Shown here: positions 7,856 through 16,700 of the stretch, one piece after another | Position numbering within the stretch: the stretch's first letter is position 1 | Layout of the letters: every line of letters begins with the position of its first letter | NCBI GenBank assembly: GCA_035286745.1 | Contig: DATECU010000013.1 | Location: 1-21,435 of the forward strand | Length of the DNA stretch: 21,435 bases | Direction: 5' to 3' | Source of the DNA: DATECU01 sp035286745 | GTDB taxonomy: Bacteria; Acidobacteriota; Vicinamibacteria; Fen-336 | Made by a program: the position numbers and the translations under genes | Notes under the pieces: generated by a model | The model's input: the letters and a program-made list of their open reading frames with translations, nothing else | Database searches by the model: none | What the model was told of the DNA's origin: nothing

Positions 7856-9063
7856 CGCAACGCGTCAGCCGGTTGCAGCAGCGCTGCGCGGCGCGCCGGG
7901 AGCAGGCCGGCCAGAAGCCCCGTGACCGTCGAGAGTACGATGCCCAGCGCGATCGCCTGGCCGGAGAGAACCCCGCCCAAGCCCATGCGGCTCGCCAGCA
8001 GCAGGGCCCCGGCGCCGCCGATCACAATGCCCATGACACCTCCCCCCAGCGTGGTCACCGCGGTCTCGATCAGGAACTGCGCGCGAATGTCCTCCGGCCG
8101 GGCGCCCACCGCCCGCCGCAGGCCGATCTCGGCCACCCGCTCGTTCACGGATGCGAGCATCAGGCTCCCGGCCACCGCGCCGCCGGCCAGCAGGGACACC
8201 CCGGCCACCAGCGGTAGGTACAGGAAGAAGACGCGCTCGATGCGTCCGACCATCTTCTGGACCGCCAGCGAGGTGACCACCGTGAAGTCGTCCGGCTGCC
8301 CCGCGGCCAGGGCGTGGCGTTCTCGCAAGATCCGCTTGACCTGGCGGGTGGTCTCCTCGACCAAGCTGGGGTCTTTGACCAGGAGCTTGGCGGCTCGGAT
8401 CGAGTCCACGTTCATCACCCGGCGCATGGCCGTCGAAATGGGCACCACCACCTCGGCATCCCGGTCCATCCCGTGGACGTCGGTGCCGAAGCGCTCCAAG
8501 ATCCCGACAACCCGAAAGGGCACGGAGCCGATCAGGATCTCCTCCCCCAAGGGATCCTGGTCGCCGAACAGCTCCCTCGCCACCGTCTCGCCAATCAGAG
8601 CTACCCGGGCCGAGCCAGCTACCGCCGCCGCGTCAAAGTACTCGCCGCTGGTGGTCCCACGCTCCCAGACTCGCTCCGAGCGCTCCGATTGGCCCATCAA
8701 ACGGGCCGTGGTGGTCTGCTCGGCCCGGCGAAGCTGCGCCCCGGGGAGTACCTGGAGAGGGTCCCAGACCTCGATGCCGGGAAGCTCCTGGGCGATGGTC
8801 TCGAGGTCGTCGATGGTCAACCGCGCGGCCTCCGCGCGGGATCCGCCCATGAAGAAGCCTCCGCCAGCCGACACCACGATCGACGAGGCGCCAAAGAGCT
8901 GGCGCACGGTTCCCAGGAGCTTGCGTTCGGCGGTGGCCCCGATCGAGATGACGAAGGTGAGGGCGGCCACCCCCACCAGGCTGCCCAGCATCATGAAGCC
9001 GCTGCGCAGCTTGTAGCGGGCCATCGCCCGGAGGCTGCTCTTGACCAGACGCTGGGCCTTCAT
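7852..9063 (-). CDS. MacB/FtsX-type ABC permease (first copy)
   Basis: This 403-aa inner-membrane permease has the same layout as its neighbour: a basic N terminus, TM1 (about 22-44), a large periplasmic domain, and three C-terminal helices. It carries the EIGLRRAVGARPEDIRAQF signature and ends in LLPARRAALLQPADAL, a common end for this family. Its ATG overlaps the ATPase stop by 4 bases (ATGA), and its own stop overlaps the next permease's start in the same way, so the three genes should be translated in a coupled manner. With the adaptor and ATPase it would form a MacAB-like or DevBCA-like tripartite exporter. The substrate cannot be read from the sequence. Confidence 0.92.
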   Translation of the reverse strand: MKAQRLVKSSLRAMARYKLRSGFMMLGSLVGVAALTFVISIGATAERKLLGTVRQLFGASSIVVSAGGGFFMGGSRAEAARLTIDDLETIAQELPGIEVWDPLQVLPGAQLRRAEQTTTARLMGQSERSERVWERGTTSGEYFDAAAVAGSARVALIGETVARELFGDQDPLGEEILIGSVPFRVVGILERFGTDVHGMDRDAEVVVPISTAMRRVMNVDSIRAAKLLVKDPSLVEETTRQVKRILRERHALAAGQPDDFTVVTSLAVQKMVGRIERVFFLYLPLVAGVSLLAGGAVAGSLMLASVNERVAEIGLRRAVGARPEDIRAQFLIETAVTTLGGGVMGIVIGGAGALLLASRMGLGGVLSGQAIALGIVLSTVTGLLAGLLPARRAALLQPADALR

Positions 9064-9764
9064 CGTCCCTCCTGAGCTGCGTCCTTCGCAGGTGCGCGGT
9101 GGTCGTCGGCGGCCACCCGGCCGGCCTCCAGGCGGGCGATGCGCCCGCAGTGGGCGGCCAGGGCGGCGTCGTGGGTCACCAGCACGATGGTCCGGCCGGC
9201 CCGGTTCAGTGTCTCCAGGATGCCCATGATCTCCCCCGCCGATCCCGCGTCTAGATTCCCCGTCGGCTCGTCTGCGAGCAGGAGGTCCGGGTCGTTGACC
9301 AGGGCACGGGCGATGGCCACCCGCTGCTGCTGGCCGCCTGACAACTCCGAGGGCCGGTGGTCGATGCGGTCGCTCAGGCCCACCGCCTCCAAGGCGCGGC
9401 GGCCCAGACCGTCGATCTCACTCCGGTCCGAATAGAGCAGCGGCAGCTCCACGTTCTCGAGTGCGCTCGTCCTGGGGAGCAGATGGAAAGCCTGGAAGAC
9501 GAAGCCCACCCTCTGGTTCCGCACCCTGGCCTGCTGGTTGACGCTCAGGTCCGCCACATTCTGCCCGTCCAAGAGGTAGCTTCCCTGGTCCGGTCGGTCC
9601 AGAAGGCCGAGGATGTTCATGAGGCTCGACTTGCCCGAGCCCGAAGAGCCGACGATCGCCACGAACTCGCCCCGTTCGATGCGGAGCGAGACGTTGTCGA
9701 GTGCGCGAACGGCTTCGCCGGTGGGCCGCTGGTATGTCCTTCCAACGCCCTGGAGCTGGATCAT
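9060..9764 (-). CDS. ABC transporter ATP-binding subunit (MacB/LolD class)
   Basis: This 234-aa ATPase powers the two adjacent permeases. Visible motifs are Walker A GSSGSGKSS, the Q-loop in FQAFHLLP, signature LSGGQQQRVAIARAL, Walker B LLLADEPTGNLD and the switch His in VTHD. The LADEPTGNLD form is characteristic of the MacB/LolD/FtsE class. I chose the ATG at 9764 because GGAG lies about 8 bases upstream and MIQLQGVGRTY is a normal beginning. A longer frame from 9836 runs back into the adaptor gene. The adaptor stop is 13 bases upstream, and the ATPase stop overlaps the permease start. Confidence 0.95.
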   Translation of the reverse strand: MIQLQGVGRTYQRPTGEAVRALDNVSLRIERGEFVAIVGSSGSGKSSLMNILGLLDRPDQGSYLLDGQNVADLSVNQQARVRNQRVGFVFQAFHLLPRTSALENVELPLLYSDRSEIDGLGRRALEAVGLSDRIDHRPSELSGGQQQRVAIARALVNDPDLLLADEPTGNLDAGSAGEIMGILETLNRAGRTIVLVTHDAALAAHCGRIARLEAGRVAADDHRAPAKDAAQEGR

Positions 9765-9777
9765 GTGCTTGACTCCT

Positions 9778-10857
9778 TCATTGCGCGCCGGTGGCTTGCG
9801 GCTTCGCCTCGCCGACCAGCACCTCTTCCCCTTCATCGAGCCCTTCGAGGATCTCCCAGTAGCTCTCGTCCCGGCTGCCCGTGGTCACCCAACGCCTAAC
9901 GACACTGTCGCCCCGACGGCAGAGCACCAGGAAGCGGCCTTGCTCCCGGCGGACCGCCCGGCGGGGAACCGCCACCACCTTCTCGCGGCTCTCGATCGCG
10001 ACCTTCACGGTCGCCGTCATCTCCGGGCGCAGCGTGCGGTCCCGGGGCGAAGCGAACCTCACCACGGTGACGTAGTTGACGACGTTGTCGCGGATCTCGG
10101 CCTGGGGGTAGACCGCGGTCACCCGACCCTCGAACTCGTGGTCGGGGTAGGTGTCCACGGTGAAGCGGGCCTTCTGTCCCACCCGGATCCGGCCGATGTC
10201 GGTCTCGTCCACGTAGGCCCACACCTCGAGGCGAGAGAGGTCCACCAGGGTCACGAAGGTCGGTGTGGCCAGGCTGGCCGCCACCGCCTCCCCTTCCTGC
10301 GTGGAGACGGAGGCCACGATGCCGGCGATGGGGGCGTGGATCCGGGTGTAGCCCACCTGCGTGCGCGCGGAGTCGAGGCTGGCCACCGATTCGGTCACCT
10401 GCTGCAGGGCCACGGCGTGCGCTCGCTCCGCCAGGTCGATCTCGCTGGCCGAGATGAGGTTGGCCCGGCCCAGCTCTCGCTTGCGTGCGAGGTCGGACTG
10501 GGCGTAGCTCAGGCCCGCTTGCGCCGAGGCCAGGACCGCGGCCGCCTGTTCCTGGCGCGCGACCAGCTCTCGCACCTCCAGTTCTCCCAGGAGTTGACCC
10601 TTGCCAACGCTATCCCCGACGCGCACGTAGAGGCGCCTCACCACCCCCGACACCCGGGAGCCGACCTTCACCTCGGCGCCGATCATGGGCCTGACCACCC
10701 CTGTGGCCTTGACCGCGGATTCGATGTCGCGCCGCGTGGCCCGCGCGACCTCAGGAGCGGGACGCTCTTGGCCTCGGCTCAGCGCCGCCCGGCCCAGCAG
10801 GGCGAGCGGGATGGCAACGGCAACCACGGCTCCTACGCTCCAGGCCAGCCTCTTCAT
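9778..10857 (-). CDS. HlyD/MacA-type periplasmic adaptor
   Basis: This 359-aa membrane-fusion protein links the inner-membrane exporter to an outer-membrane channel. It begins with a basic N terminus and a hydrophobic stretch (about 5-22) that is a membrane anchor or uncleaved signal. Next come a lipoyl/barrel-sandwich half (GAEVKVGSRVSGVV.RLYV..GD.V.KG), an alpha-helical hairpin (about 95-170), the second lipoyl half (TRIHAPIAGIVASV) and beta-barrel regions (DIGRIRVGQKARF). GAGGAG lies 6 bases before the ATG. It is the first gene of the exporter and two-component operon. No outer-membrane TolC-like gene is present in the window, so a partner encoded elsewhere is needed. Confidence 0.93.
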   Translation of the reverse strand: MKRLAWSVGAVVAVAIPLALLGRAALSRGQERPAPEVARATRRDIESAVKATGVVRPMIGAEVKVGSRVSGVVRRLYVRVGDSVGKGQLLGELEVRELVARQEQAAAVLASAQAGLSYAQSDLARKRELGRANLISASEIDLAERAHAVALQQVTESVASLDSARTQVGYTRIHAPIAGIVASVSTQEGEAVAASLATPTFVTLVDLSRLEVWAYVDETDIGRIRVGQKARFTVDTYPDHEFEGRVTAVYPQAEIRDNVVNYVTVVRFASPRDRTLRPEMTATVKVAIESREKVVAVPRRAVRREQGRFLVLCRRGDSVVRRWVTTGSRDESYWEILEGLDEGEEVLVGEAKPQATGAQ

Positions 10858-10965
10858 TCCGAACTCCTCTGCGGGTCAGTCGGAATATGGGCCGGTGAGT
10901 TCTCTCGTCTATTTCAACGACGTAACAGGTTGAAACCGGTGCGGGGAGGGCGATGGGGCCCTGGG
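10858..10965 (-). promoter_or_regulatory. Probable promoter region of the exporter/two-component operon
   Basis: This 108-base gap separates the upstream kinase gene's stop from the adaptor start. On the minus strand CATATT (10889-10884) is a possible -10 hexamer, with no good -35 at 16-18 bases. A perfect inverted repeat (10912-10935) would lie roughly at -35 to -58 of that promoter, as expected for an activator site. A weak 5-bp hairpin AGGGC/GCCCT (10947-10962) follows the kinase stop but has no T-tract. Confidence 0.45.
10912..10935. repeat. Perfect inverted repeat, candidate operator of the exporter operon
   Basis: TTTCAAC and GTTGAAA are perfect 7-bp arms separated by 10 bp, 55 bp upstream of the adaptor ATG. 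The arms are A/T-richer than the surrounding DNA. Arm centres are 17 bp apart, so they do not fall exactly on the same helix face. The likely binder is the operon's own OmpR-type regulator or another dimeric factor. Confidence 0.5.
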
Positions 10966-13575
10966 TCAGCGCGGGGCGCCGAGTCGGGTCGGGCGCCAGC
11001 GCGGGTCGAGGGCTATGGCCTCGCGGGTGATCCACCCCGGCTGAGCCAAGCACGCCTCCAGCTCTCGTTCGGCGTCGGCTTTCCTTCCCGCACGCGCCAG
11101 CGCCCAGGCCAGCTCCTTTCGGAAGAAGGGGGCGAAGAGCCGGTCCTGGGTGCGCTGGTTGAGGGAAACCGCTCGGCGGGCGGCGGCCTCGGCCCGGGCG
11201 CCTTCTCCCAGGCTGGCCAATGCGAGGGACAGGGCTGCCTGGTGGCGCGGGTCCGTGGGCTGTTCGCGCGTCCGGCGCTCGCTCAGGGTGCGGGCCTGGA
11301 GGTAGGCCACTCGGGCTTCCGTGGTGCGCCCCGCGGCCTCCAGGGCGAAACCCCGCAGCAGCGGGACGGGGTAGGCCCAGAGCTGCCAGTCGACCGAGGC
11401 CTCACGCACCCGACCGATGGTGGCCAGGGCCTCGTCCCAGCGCGCATCGAACAAGGACTGCTGATAGCGGAAGTAGAGCCCAAACGCCTGGTCCATGTCG
11501 GGGATGCGACTCAGGAGCTCGCGTGCGTCATCGCGCTGGCCTCGCGCCCAGTGGTTCCAGGCGGCGAAGAGGTAGGAGCTGGTCTGGTCTGGCGCCAGCG
11601 AGATGGAGCGTTCGTACTGGACCTGGGCTTCCTCGTGCCGGCGCAGGAGGAACAGCGTGTGGGCCACCTCCAGGGCCAGCGCGGGGTCGTGCGGGGAGAG
11701 AGCGCGCGCGTCCTGGAGGGCGACCAACGCCTCCGCCAAGTGGCCGAGGCGGCGCTCGACAAAAGCGGCCGCCTGACGTGCGTCAGCACTGCTCGGCACT
11801 CGCTCGGCCACGCTGCGGAAGATCGCGAGCGCGCCCTCCAGGTCGTGATCGAGCCGATAGGCCACCAGGCCGCGCGCCATGGCGGCCTCGGGTGCGGACG
11901 GTGCCAGCTCGGCGGCGCGTGCAGCATGGGTGCGGGCCAGGGCCGCTCGCCGCTCGCTGCGGTCGATTCCCTGCACGTACGCCGCTGAATGCAGATTGGT
12001 CAGCTCGACGTGGGCGTGAGTGAATCCAGGGTCGAGGGCTACGGCCCGATCGAGCAGCCGGATCGGGATCTCGTAGCGCTCCAGAGAGTGGTTCAGGATG
12101 AAGGGCGACCCCCGCGCTCGCAGGTAGGCCTGGTAGGCCTCCACGTTGGAGGTTGGAACGGTTCCGAAGAAGCTCGCCAGCTCGGGTGGGATTGGCACCC
12201 GTAGAGCGACCGCCACATCGTGAGCCATCTGGCCCTCAATCGAGGCCAGACCTGCTGGGGCGCGCTCGTAACGATTTCGCCAGACCTCGTGTCCGTCGCT
12301 GACGCGCTGCGCCATCGCGTGAACCAAGAGGAGCTGCGCTGCGGTTCCAGCCCTCTCCGTGTGACCGGACACCACGATATCGGCCGACACCTGCCGGCCC
12401 AGGGCCAGGGCCGAGCCGGCGGGCGCAGGCATCCCGGGTGCAGCGGCGGTCAGCACACGCATGGACTGGAGGTGGCGTAGTCGGCCGACCACCTCGTTGC
12501 TGAGGCCTCGGCCGAGGGATTCGTCACCTTGCTTGGCCTCGAAGGGCAGCACCAGCACACGCACCGGCGCCTGACCGGCGGTCGCTCGCAGTTGTCGCCA
12601 CTGCCAGGCGCTGATGCCGGCCATTGCGATGAGGGTGGTCGCCACCAGGGCGGCTCGGGTTCGGGCGCGACGGCGGGTCGGCGCGTTCAGAAGCTCGGCG
12701 ATCCGGCGCGCGGCCTCGGTGGCGGTGGGACGGTCATCGGGCGCAAGCGAGAGCAGCGCTCGCAGAAGCTGCGTTGCCCCCGTGGCGAGTCCCTCTGGGG
12801 GATCGGTGGCTCCCTCCAACAAGCGCTGGTGCAGCTCGGTTGGCGGTAGGCGCGGGTAGGCCGACTTGCCGGTGAGTAGCTCTTGCAGCAGCAACCCGAG
12901 TGCGAAGCAATCGCTGGCCGGTGCCAGCGGCCGCTCGGCCGCCTGCTCGGGACTCATGTAGCCCGGGGTTCCGAGCAACCAACCCTGCCGCGTGAGCTGC
13001 GAAGGCTGCGGGGGCTCTTCGGGCGGGTTCTGCCCGGTCGGCGAGTCCGGCTGGCCCGCTAGGCGTGCGATGCCGAAGTCCAACACTTTGACCCGGCCCC
13101 GAGCGTCCAGCATCACGTTCTCGGGCTTCAGGTCCCGGTGCACGATGTGGTGTTCGTGCGCGGCCGCCAGCGCCTCGGCCACTTCTCGCCCGATACGCAG
13201 AGCCTCGACGCGCGCAAGACCGGCGGACAGAGCGGCCCGCAAGGTGCGGCCTTCGACCAGCTCCAGGAGCAGGTAGTCGGTGCCGTCGCTCTCGATCAGG
13301 TCGTAGACGTGGCAGATGCCCGGGTGGTTGATCTGGGAGAGCAACTGCGCCTCGCGCCGGAATCGGTCGCGAGCGCCGGTGTGATCGCCGGACTCGCCGC
13401 GCACCGCCTTGACCGCCACCGCCCGGCCGAGCTTCTCGTCGAAGCCCCTCCAGACGGTTCCCATGCCCCCGCTGCCCAGGACCTCATCGATCCGCACGCT
13501 CCCGATGCGGCGCGGGGGCGCCGTGGGGAGGAGGCGTGGCGTCTCGGCCCCGGTGGGGGCCTCGTTCGGGTCCAT
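10966..13575 (-). CDS. Membrane Ser/Thr protein kinase with TolB-like and TPR regions (second copy)
   Basis: This 869-aa protein has a cytoplasmic Hanks-type kinase domain: GSGGMG (34-39), K56 in VAVK, HRDLKPEN with catalytic D148, DFG (166-168) and GTPGYMSPEQ. A single transmembrane helix (about 308-324) follows, then a TolB-like segment starting VRVLVLPFEAK, and tandem TPR helices to the C terminus on the outer side. Such kinases transduce envelope or protein-protein signals; substrates are unknown. I chose ATG 13575 (MDPNEAP); GTG 13623 would add 16 residues and is not excluded, and neither has a strong ribosome site. The activation segment contains a Pro/Gln-rich insert between DFG and GTPGY. 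It lies 128 bases downstream of the tricorn-like peptidase and is paralogous to the kinase upstream of that gene. Confidence 0.9.
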   Translation of the reverse strand: MDPNEAPTGAETPRLLPTAPPRRIGSVRIDEVLGSGGMGTVWRGFDEKLGRAVAVKAVRGESGDHTGARDRFRREAQLLSQINHPGICHVYDLIESDGTDYLLLELVEGRTLRAALSAGLARVEALRIGREVAEALAAAHEHHIVHRDLKPENVMLDARGRVKVLDFGIARLAGQPDSPTGQNPPEEPPQPSQLTRQGWLLGTPGYMSPEQAAERPLAPASDCFALGLLLQELLTGKSAYPRLPPTELHQRLLEGATDPPEGLATGATQLLRALLSLAPDDRPTATEAARRIAELLNAPTRRRARTRAALVATTLIAMAGISAWQWRQLRATAGQAPVRVLVLPFEAKQGDESLGRGLSNEVVGRLRHLQSMRVLTAAAPGMPAPAGSALALGRQVSADIVVSGHTERAGTAAQLLLVHAMAQRVSDGHEVWRNRYERAPAGLASIEGQMAHDVAVALRVPIPPELASFFGTVPTSNVEAYQAYLRARGSPFILNHSLERYEIPIRLLDRAVALDPGFTHAHVELTNLHSAAYVQGIDRSERRAALARTHAARAAELAPSAPEAAMARGLVAYRLDHDLEGALAIFRSVAERVPSSADARQAAAFVERRLGHLAEALVALQDARALSPHDPALALEVAHTLFLLRRHEEAQVQYERSISLAPDQTSSYLFAAWNHWARGQRDDARELLSRIPDMDQAFGLYFRYQQSLFDARWDEALATIGRVREASVDWQLWAYPVPLLRGFALEAAGRTTEARVAYLQARTLSERRTREQPTDPRHQAALSLALASLGEGARAEAAARRAVSLNQRTQDRLFAPFFRKELAWALARAGRKADAERELEACLAQPGWITREAIALDPRWRPTRLGAPR

Positions 13576-13659
13576 GCCGCGTATGATGCCACCCGGGCGC
13601 CCCTTGCGGGCAAGGAACCCCACGGAGGCGGCATCGCCAGGCTGGCAACCGGTCGGGGA

Positions 13660-13696
13660 GGGAGGCCGAGCGACGAGCTGCGCTTCTCGACCTCCC
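13660..13696 (-). terminator. Strong hairpin downstream of the tricorn-like peptidase
   Basis: On the minus strand GGGAGGTCGAG pairs with CTCGGCCTCCC, an 11-bp stem with one G-U pair and a 15-base loop. It starts 7 bases after the peptidase stop. There is no T-tract, so it may be a transcript-end stabiliser or partial terminator separating the peptidase from the kinase downstream. Confidence 0.4.
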
Positions 13697-13703
13697 CCTG
13701 ACG

Positions 13704-16700
13704 CTACTTGGTCTTGACTGGATCTGCCGGCGGCTTGGGCAGCTTCATGGGCTCAGCGTCCATCTTCTTGACCAGCTCCTGGACCGCCCGCTCGAGCTGC
13801 GGGTCGCGCCCGGCGATCACCGACTTGGGGTCGTTCTCGACCACGATGTCGGGGTCGACGCCGTGACCCTCGATGGCCCATCTGCCGTCCGGCTCGTTGG
13901 TGCCGCTGATGGGCACGAAGACGGTCCCGCCGTCGATCATCGGTCCCAGGCCTGTGATTCCGACCACGCCGCCCCAGCTCCGCTTGCCGACGAGCGGCCC
14001 CAGCCCGGCCTTGCGGAACATGTGCGGGAAGATGTCGCCGTCCGAGGCTGAGGTCTCATTCAGGATCGCGACCTTGTGGCCGTGGAAGACGGTCCCGGGG
14101 TAGGTGCCGGGGTGCTCGCTCCGACGCCCGAAGCGAGTGCCGAGCAGCTTGGTGTCCAGCCGCTCGATGATCCACTGCGAGACGTTCCCGCCGCCGTTGG
14201 AACGGACGTCCACCACCAGACCCTCCTTGCGGATCTGCGGGTAGAACCACTTGATGAACTCGTAGATCCCCGGGGCCCCCATGTCCGGGATGTGCAGGTA
14301 CCCGGCGCGGCCGTTTGTGAGCTTCGCCACCTTCTCGCGGGTGGCGTTGGTCCACTCCAGGTAGAGCAGCGGCTCCTCGTTGCTGATCGGCCGGTAGGTG
14401 GTCTTGCGGGCTCCTTCCAGCGCCGGCTTCGCGTTCAGGGTGAGGGTGATGGGGTCGGTCTTGTGACGGAGCAGACGATAGGGATCGTCGTCTCCTTTGA
14501 GCTCGACGCCGTCGATCTCGAGGACGTAGTCGCCGACGCGCGCGTCGACCCCCACCTCGGTGAGCGGGGCGCGGTAGGTATCCTCCTGGTTGTGTCCCGA
14601 CAGGATCCGCGCGATGCGGAAGCGGCCGGAGGCGGCGTCCAGCTCGAAACGCGCCCCGGGGAGCCCGACCTTGGGCCGGGCCGGGGTCTCGTAGTCGCCG
14701 CCCTGAATGTAGGCGTGGCCCACGTTCAGCTCCGCCACCATCTCGCCCAGCACGTAGTTGAGGTCGGTGCGGTGGGCGACGTGGGGGAGCAGCGCCCGGT
14801 AGCGCTCGCCGATCGCCTTCCAGTCGTAGCCGTGCATGTTCTTCACGTAGAAGAAGTCGCGGTAGCGGCGCCAGGTCTCGTCGAAGAACTGCGCCCACTC
14901 CTGAGCGGGGACGCGGTCCACCGCGAGCCCCTTGGTGGAGACCGTCTTCTTGTCCTTGTCCTTGGCCTCGGGCTTCACCTCGTAGAGGTTGTAGCTCTCG
15001 CCCTGGCGGACGAGCAGCTTGGTCCCGTCGCGTGAGATGGCCCAGCCGGTGGCGTTCTCGACCAGCGTGCTCTCCTTGCGGTCCTTGAAGGCGTAGAGCT
15101 TGAGCGCGGGTTTGGTGTAGGAGTCACGGCCGTAGAAGGGTGCGCCGACCGCGGTGTAGACCAGGTGGCCCTTACCAACCGCCAGGCCCTCGATGTTGTT
15201 GCCCTCCAGGGGAGCGCGGGTGACGCGCGAGCCGATCCCCTCGAAGTCGATCCGGAACGGGACCTCCTTCTTCTCCGGCTTGTCCTTGGCCGTGTCGTCC
15301 TTCGTCTCCGTCTTGCCTTCGGGTTCGTCCTTCTTCTTGTCGCCCGCCTTCGCCTTTTCCGACCCTTCGGCCTTCTTCTCCTCGAACGTCACCTCGTCGG
15401 ACTGAGGGGGGAAGGGGCTCTTGCCGTCTTTCTTGAGGGTGAGCGCGTAGATGCCGGTGCTGCGGCTGGTGGCGAAGTTCCACTCAAAGCCGCTGATCTG
15501 CGGTGCGAAGTCCCGGTCGGAGACGTAGAAGAGAGACTCGCCCTCGGGATCCCAGGCCGGAGATTCCTCGTTGAAGAGGTCGTCGGTGACCCGGTGGACC
15601 TTGCCGTCGACGGCGCTCCAGATGTGGATGGATCGTGACTGGTTGGCGTCAGCCATCGAGAAGGCGAGGTACGCCCCCTTGGGAGACCAGGCGTAGTCGC
15701 GGATCATGCCGCGCTCGTCGTCGGCGATCTCGATCGGCTTCCTGTCGGCCAGGGCCACCACGAAGAGCTTGCCGTCCTTGTCCGAGAAGGCGAGATGCGT
15801 GCCCTCCGCGGACCACTCGGCTGCGTAACGCATGCCCTCGCCGCCCTTGGTGATCTGCTCCGGCTTCCCGCCCGCCTGATCCACCATCCAGATCTCGTCC
15901 TCCCCCGAACGGTCGGACAGGAAGGCGATCCGCTTGCCGTCGGGGGACCAGCGCGCTTCCTTGTCGTGGGCATTCGAGGTGTTCGTGAGGTTGCGGGTGG
16001 GGCCCTTCTCGATGGGGACCGTGAACACGTCGCCGCGAGCCACGAAGAGAGCCCGCTCGCCCTTGGGGCTCAGTTCGAAGCCCTCGACGTTCTTCTCGGC
16101 CGAGTAACGCGATGGGCGCATGGCCACGCCGTCGTTTGGCACCAGAATGGGAATGGCCAAGTGGGTCTTGGTCTTCACGTCCAGGACGCGCAACTCGCCG
16201 TTCAGCTCGTAGACGATGCGGGAGACGTTGTCGGAGGAGGGCCAGCGCACGTCCCAGAGCGTGCCGTTCGTGACCTTGGCTACGGCCTCGGTCTTCGGAT
16301 CATACGAGTAGAGGTTGAGCGTGCCGTCGCGGTCGGAGGCGAAGTAGATGGCGTCGCCGATCCACATCGGGTCGCGCTCGGTCCGCACACTGGTGGCGAA
16401 CGGCTTGGCGTCGTTGGTCGCCAGGTCGTAGACGTACAGGTCCTGCGCCCAGCCGCCCTGGTACCGCTTCCAGGTCCTGAAGTCGCGGAAGAGCGGGGAG
16501 TAGGCGATCCGTTTGCCGTCGGGGGAGAAGTCGCCGGCGCCGGAGGTGGGCATGGGGAGGGCCTTCGCCAGGCCGCCCTTGGCTGGCACCGTGAAGAGCT
16601 GGCCCTCCGAGCGCACGCCGTCGGCGTCGCGCTGCGACCGGAAGACGATGGAGCTCCCGTCGGGCGACCAGCCCATCACCTGGTTGTCGTAGCCGTGGCG

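Noticed and set aside
9613..11988. Open frame of 791 codons on + across the adaptor, ATPase and kinase genes
   Set aside because: It is antisense to three well-supported genes, has low-complexity composition, no recognisable motifs and no ribosome site. Long antisense frames are common at this GC content.
14076..15035. Open frame of 319 codons on + opposite the tricorn-like gene
   Set aside because: It is an antisense shadow of a clear peptidase, rich in Val, Leu and Gly without motifs.
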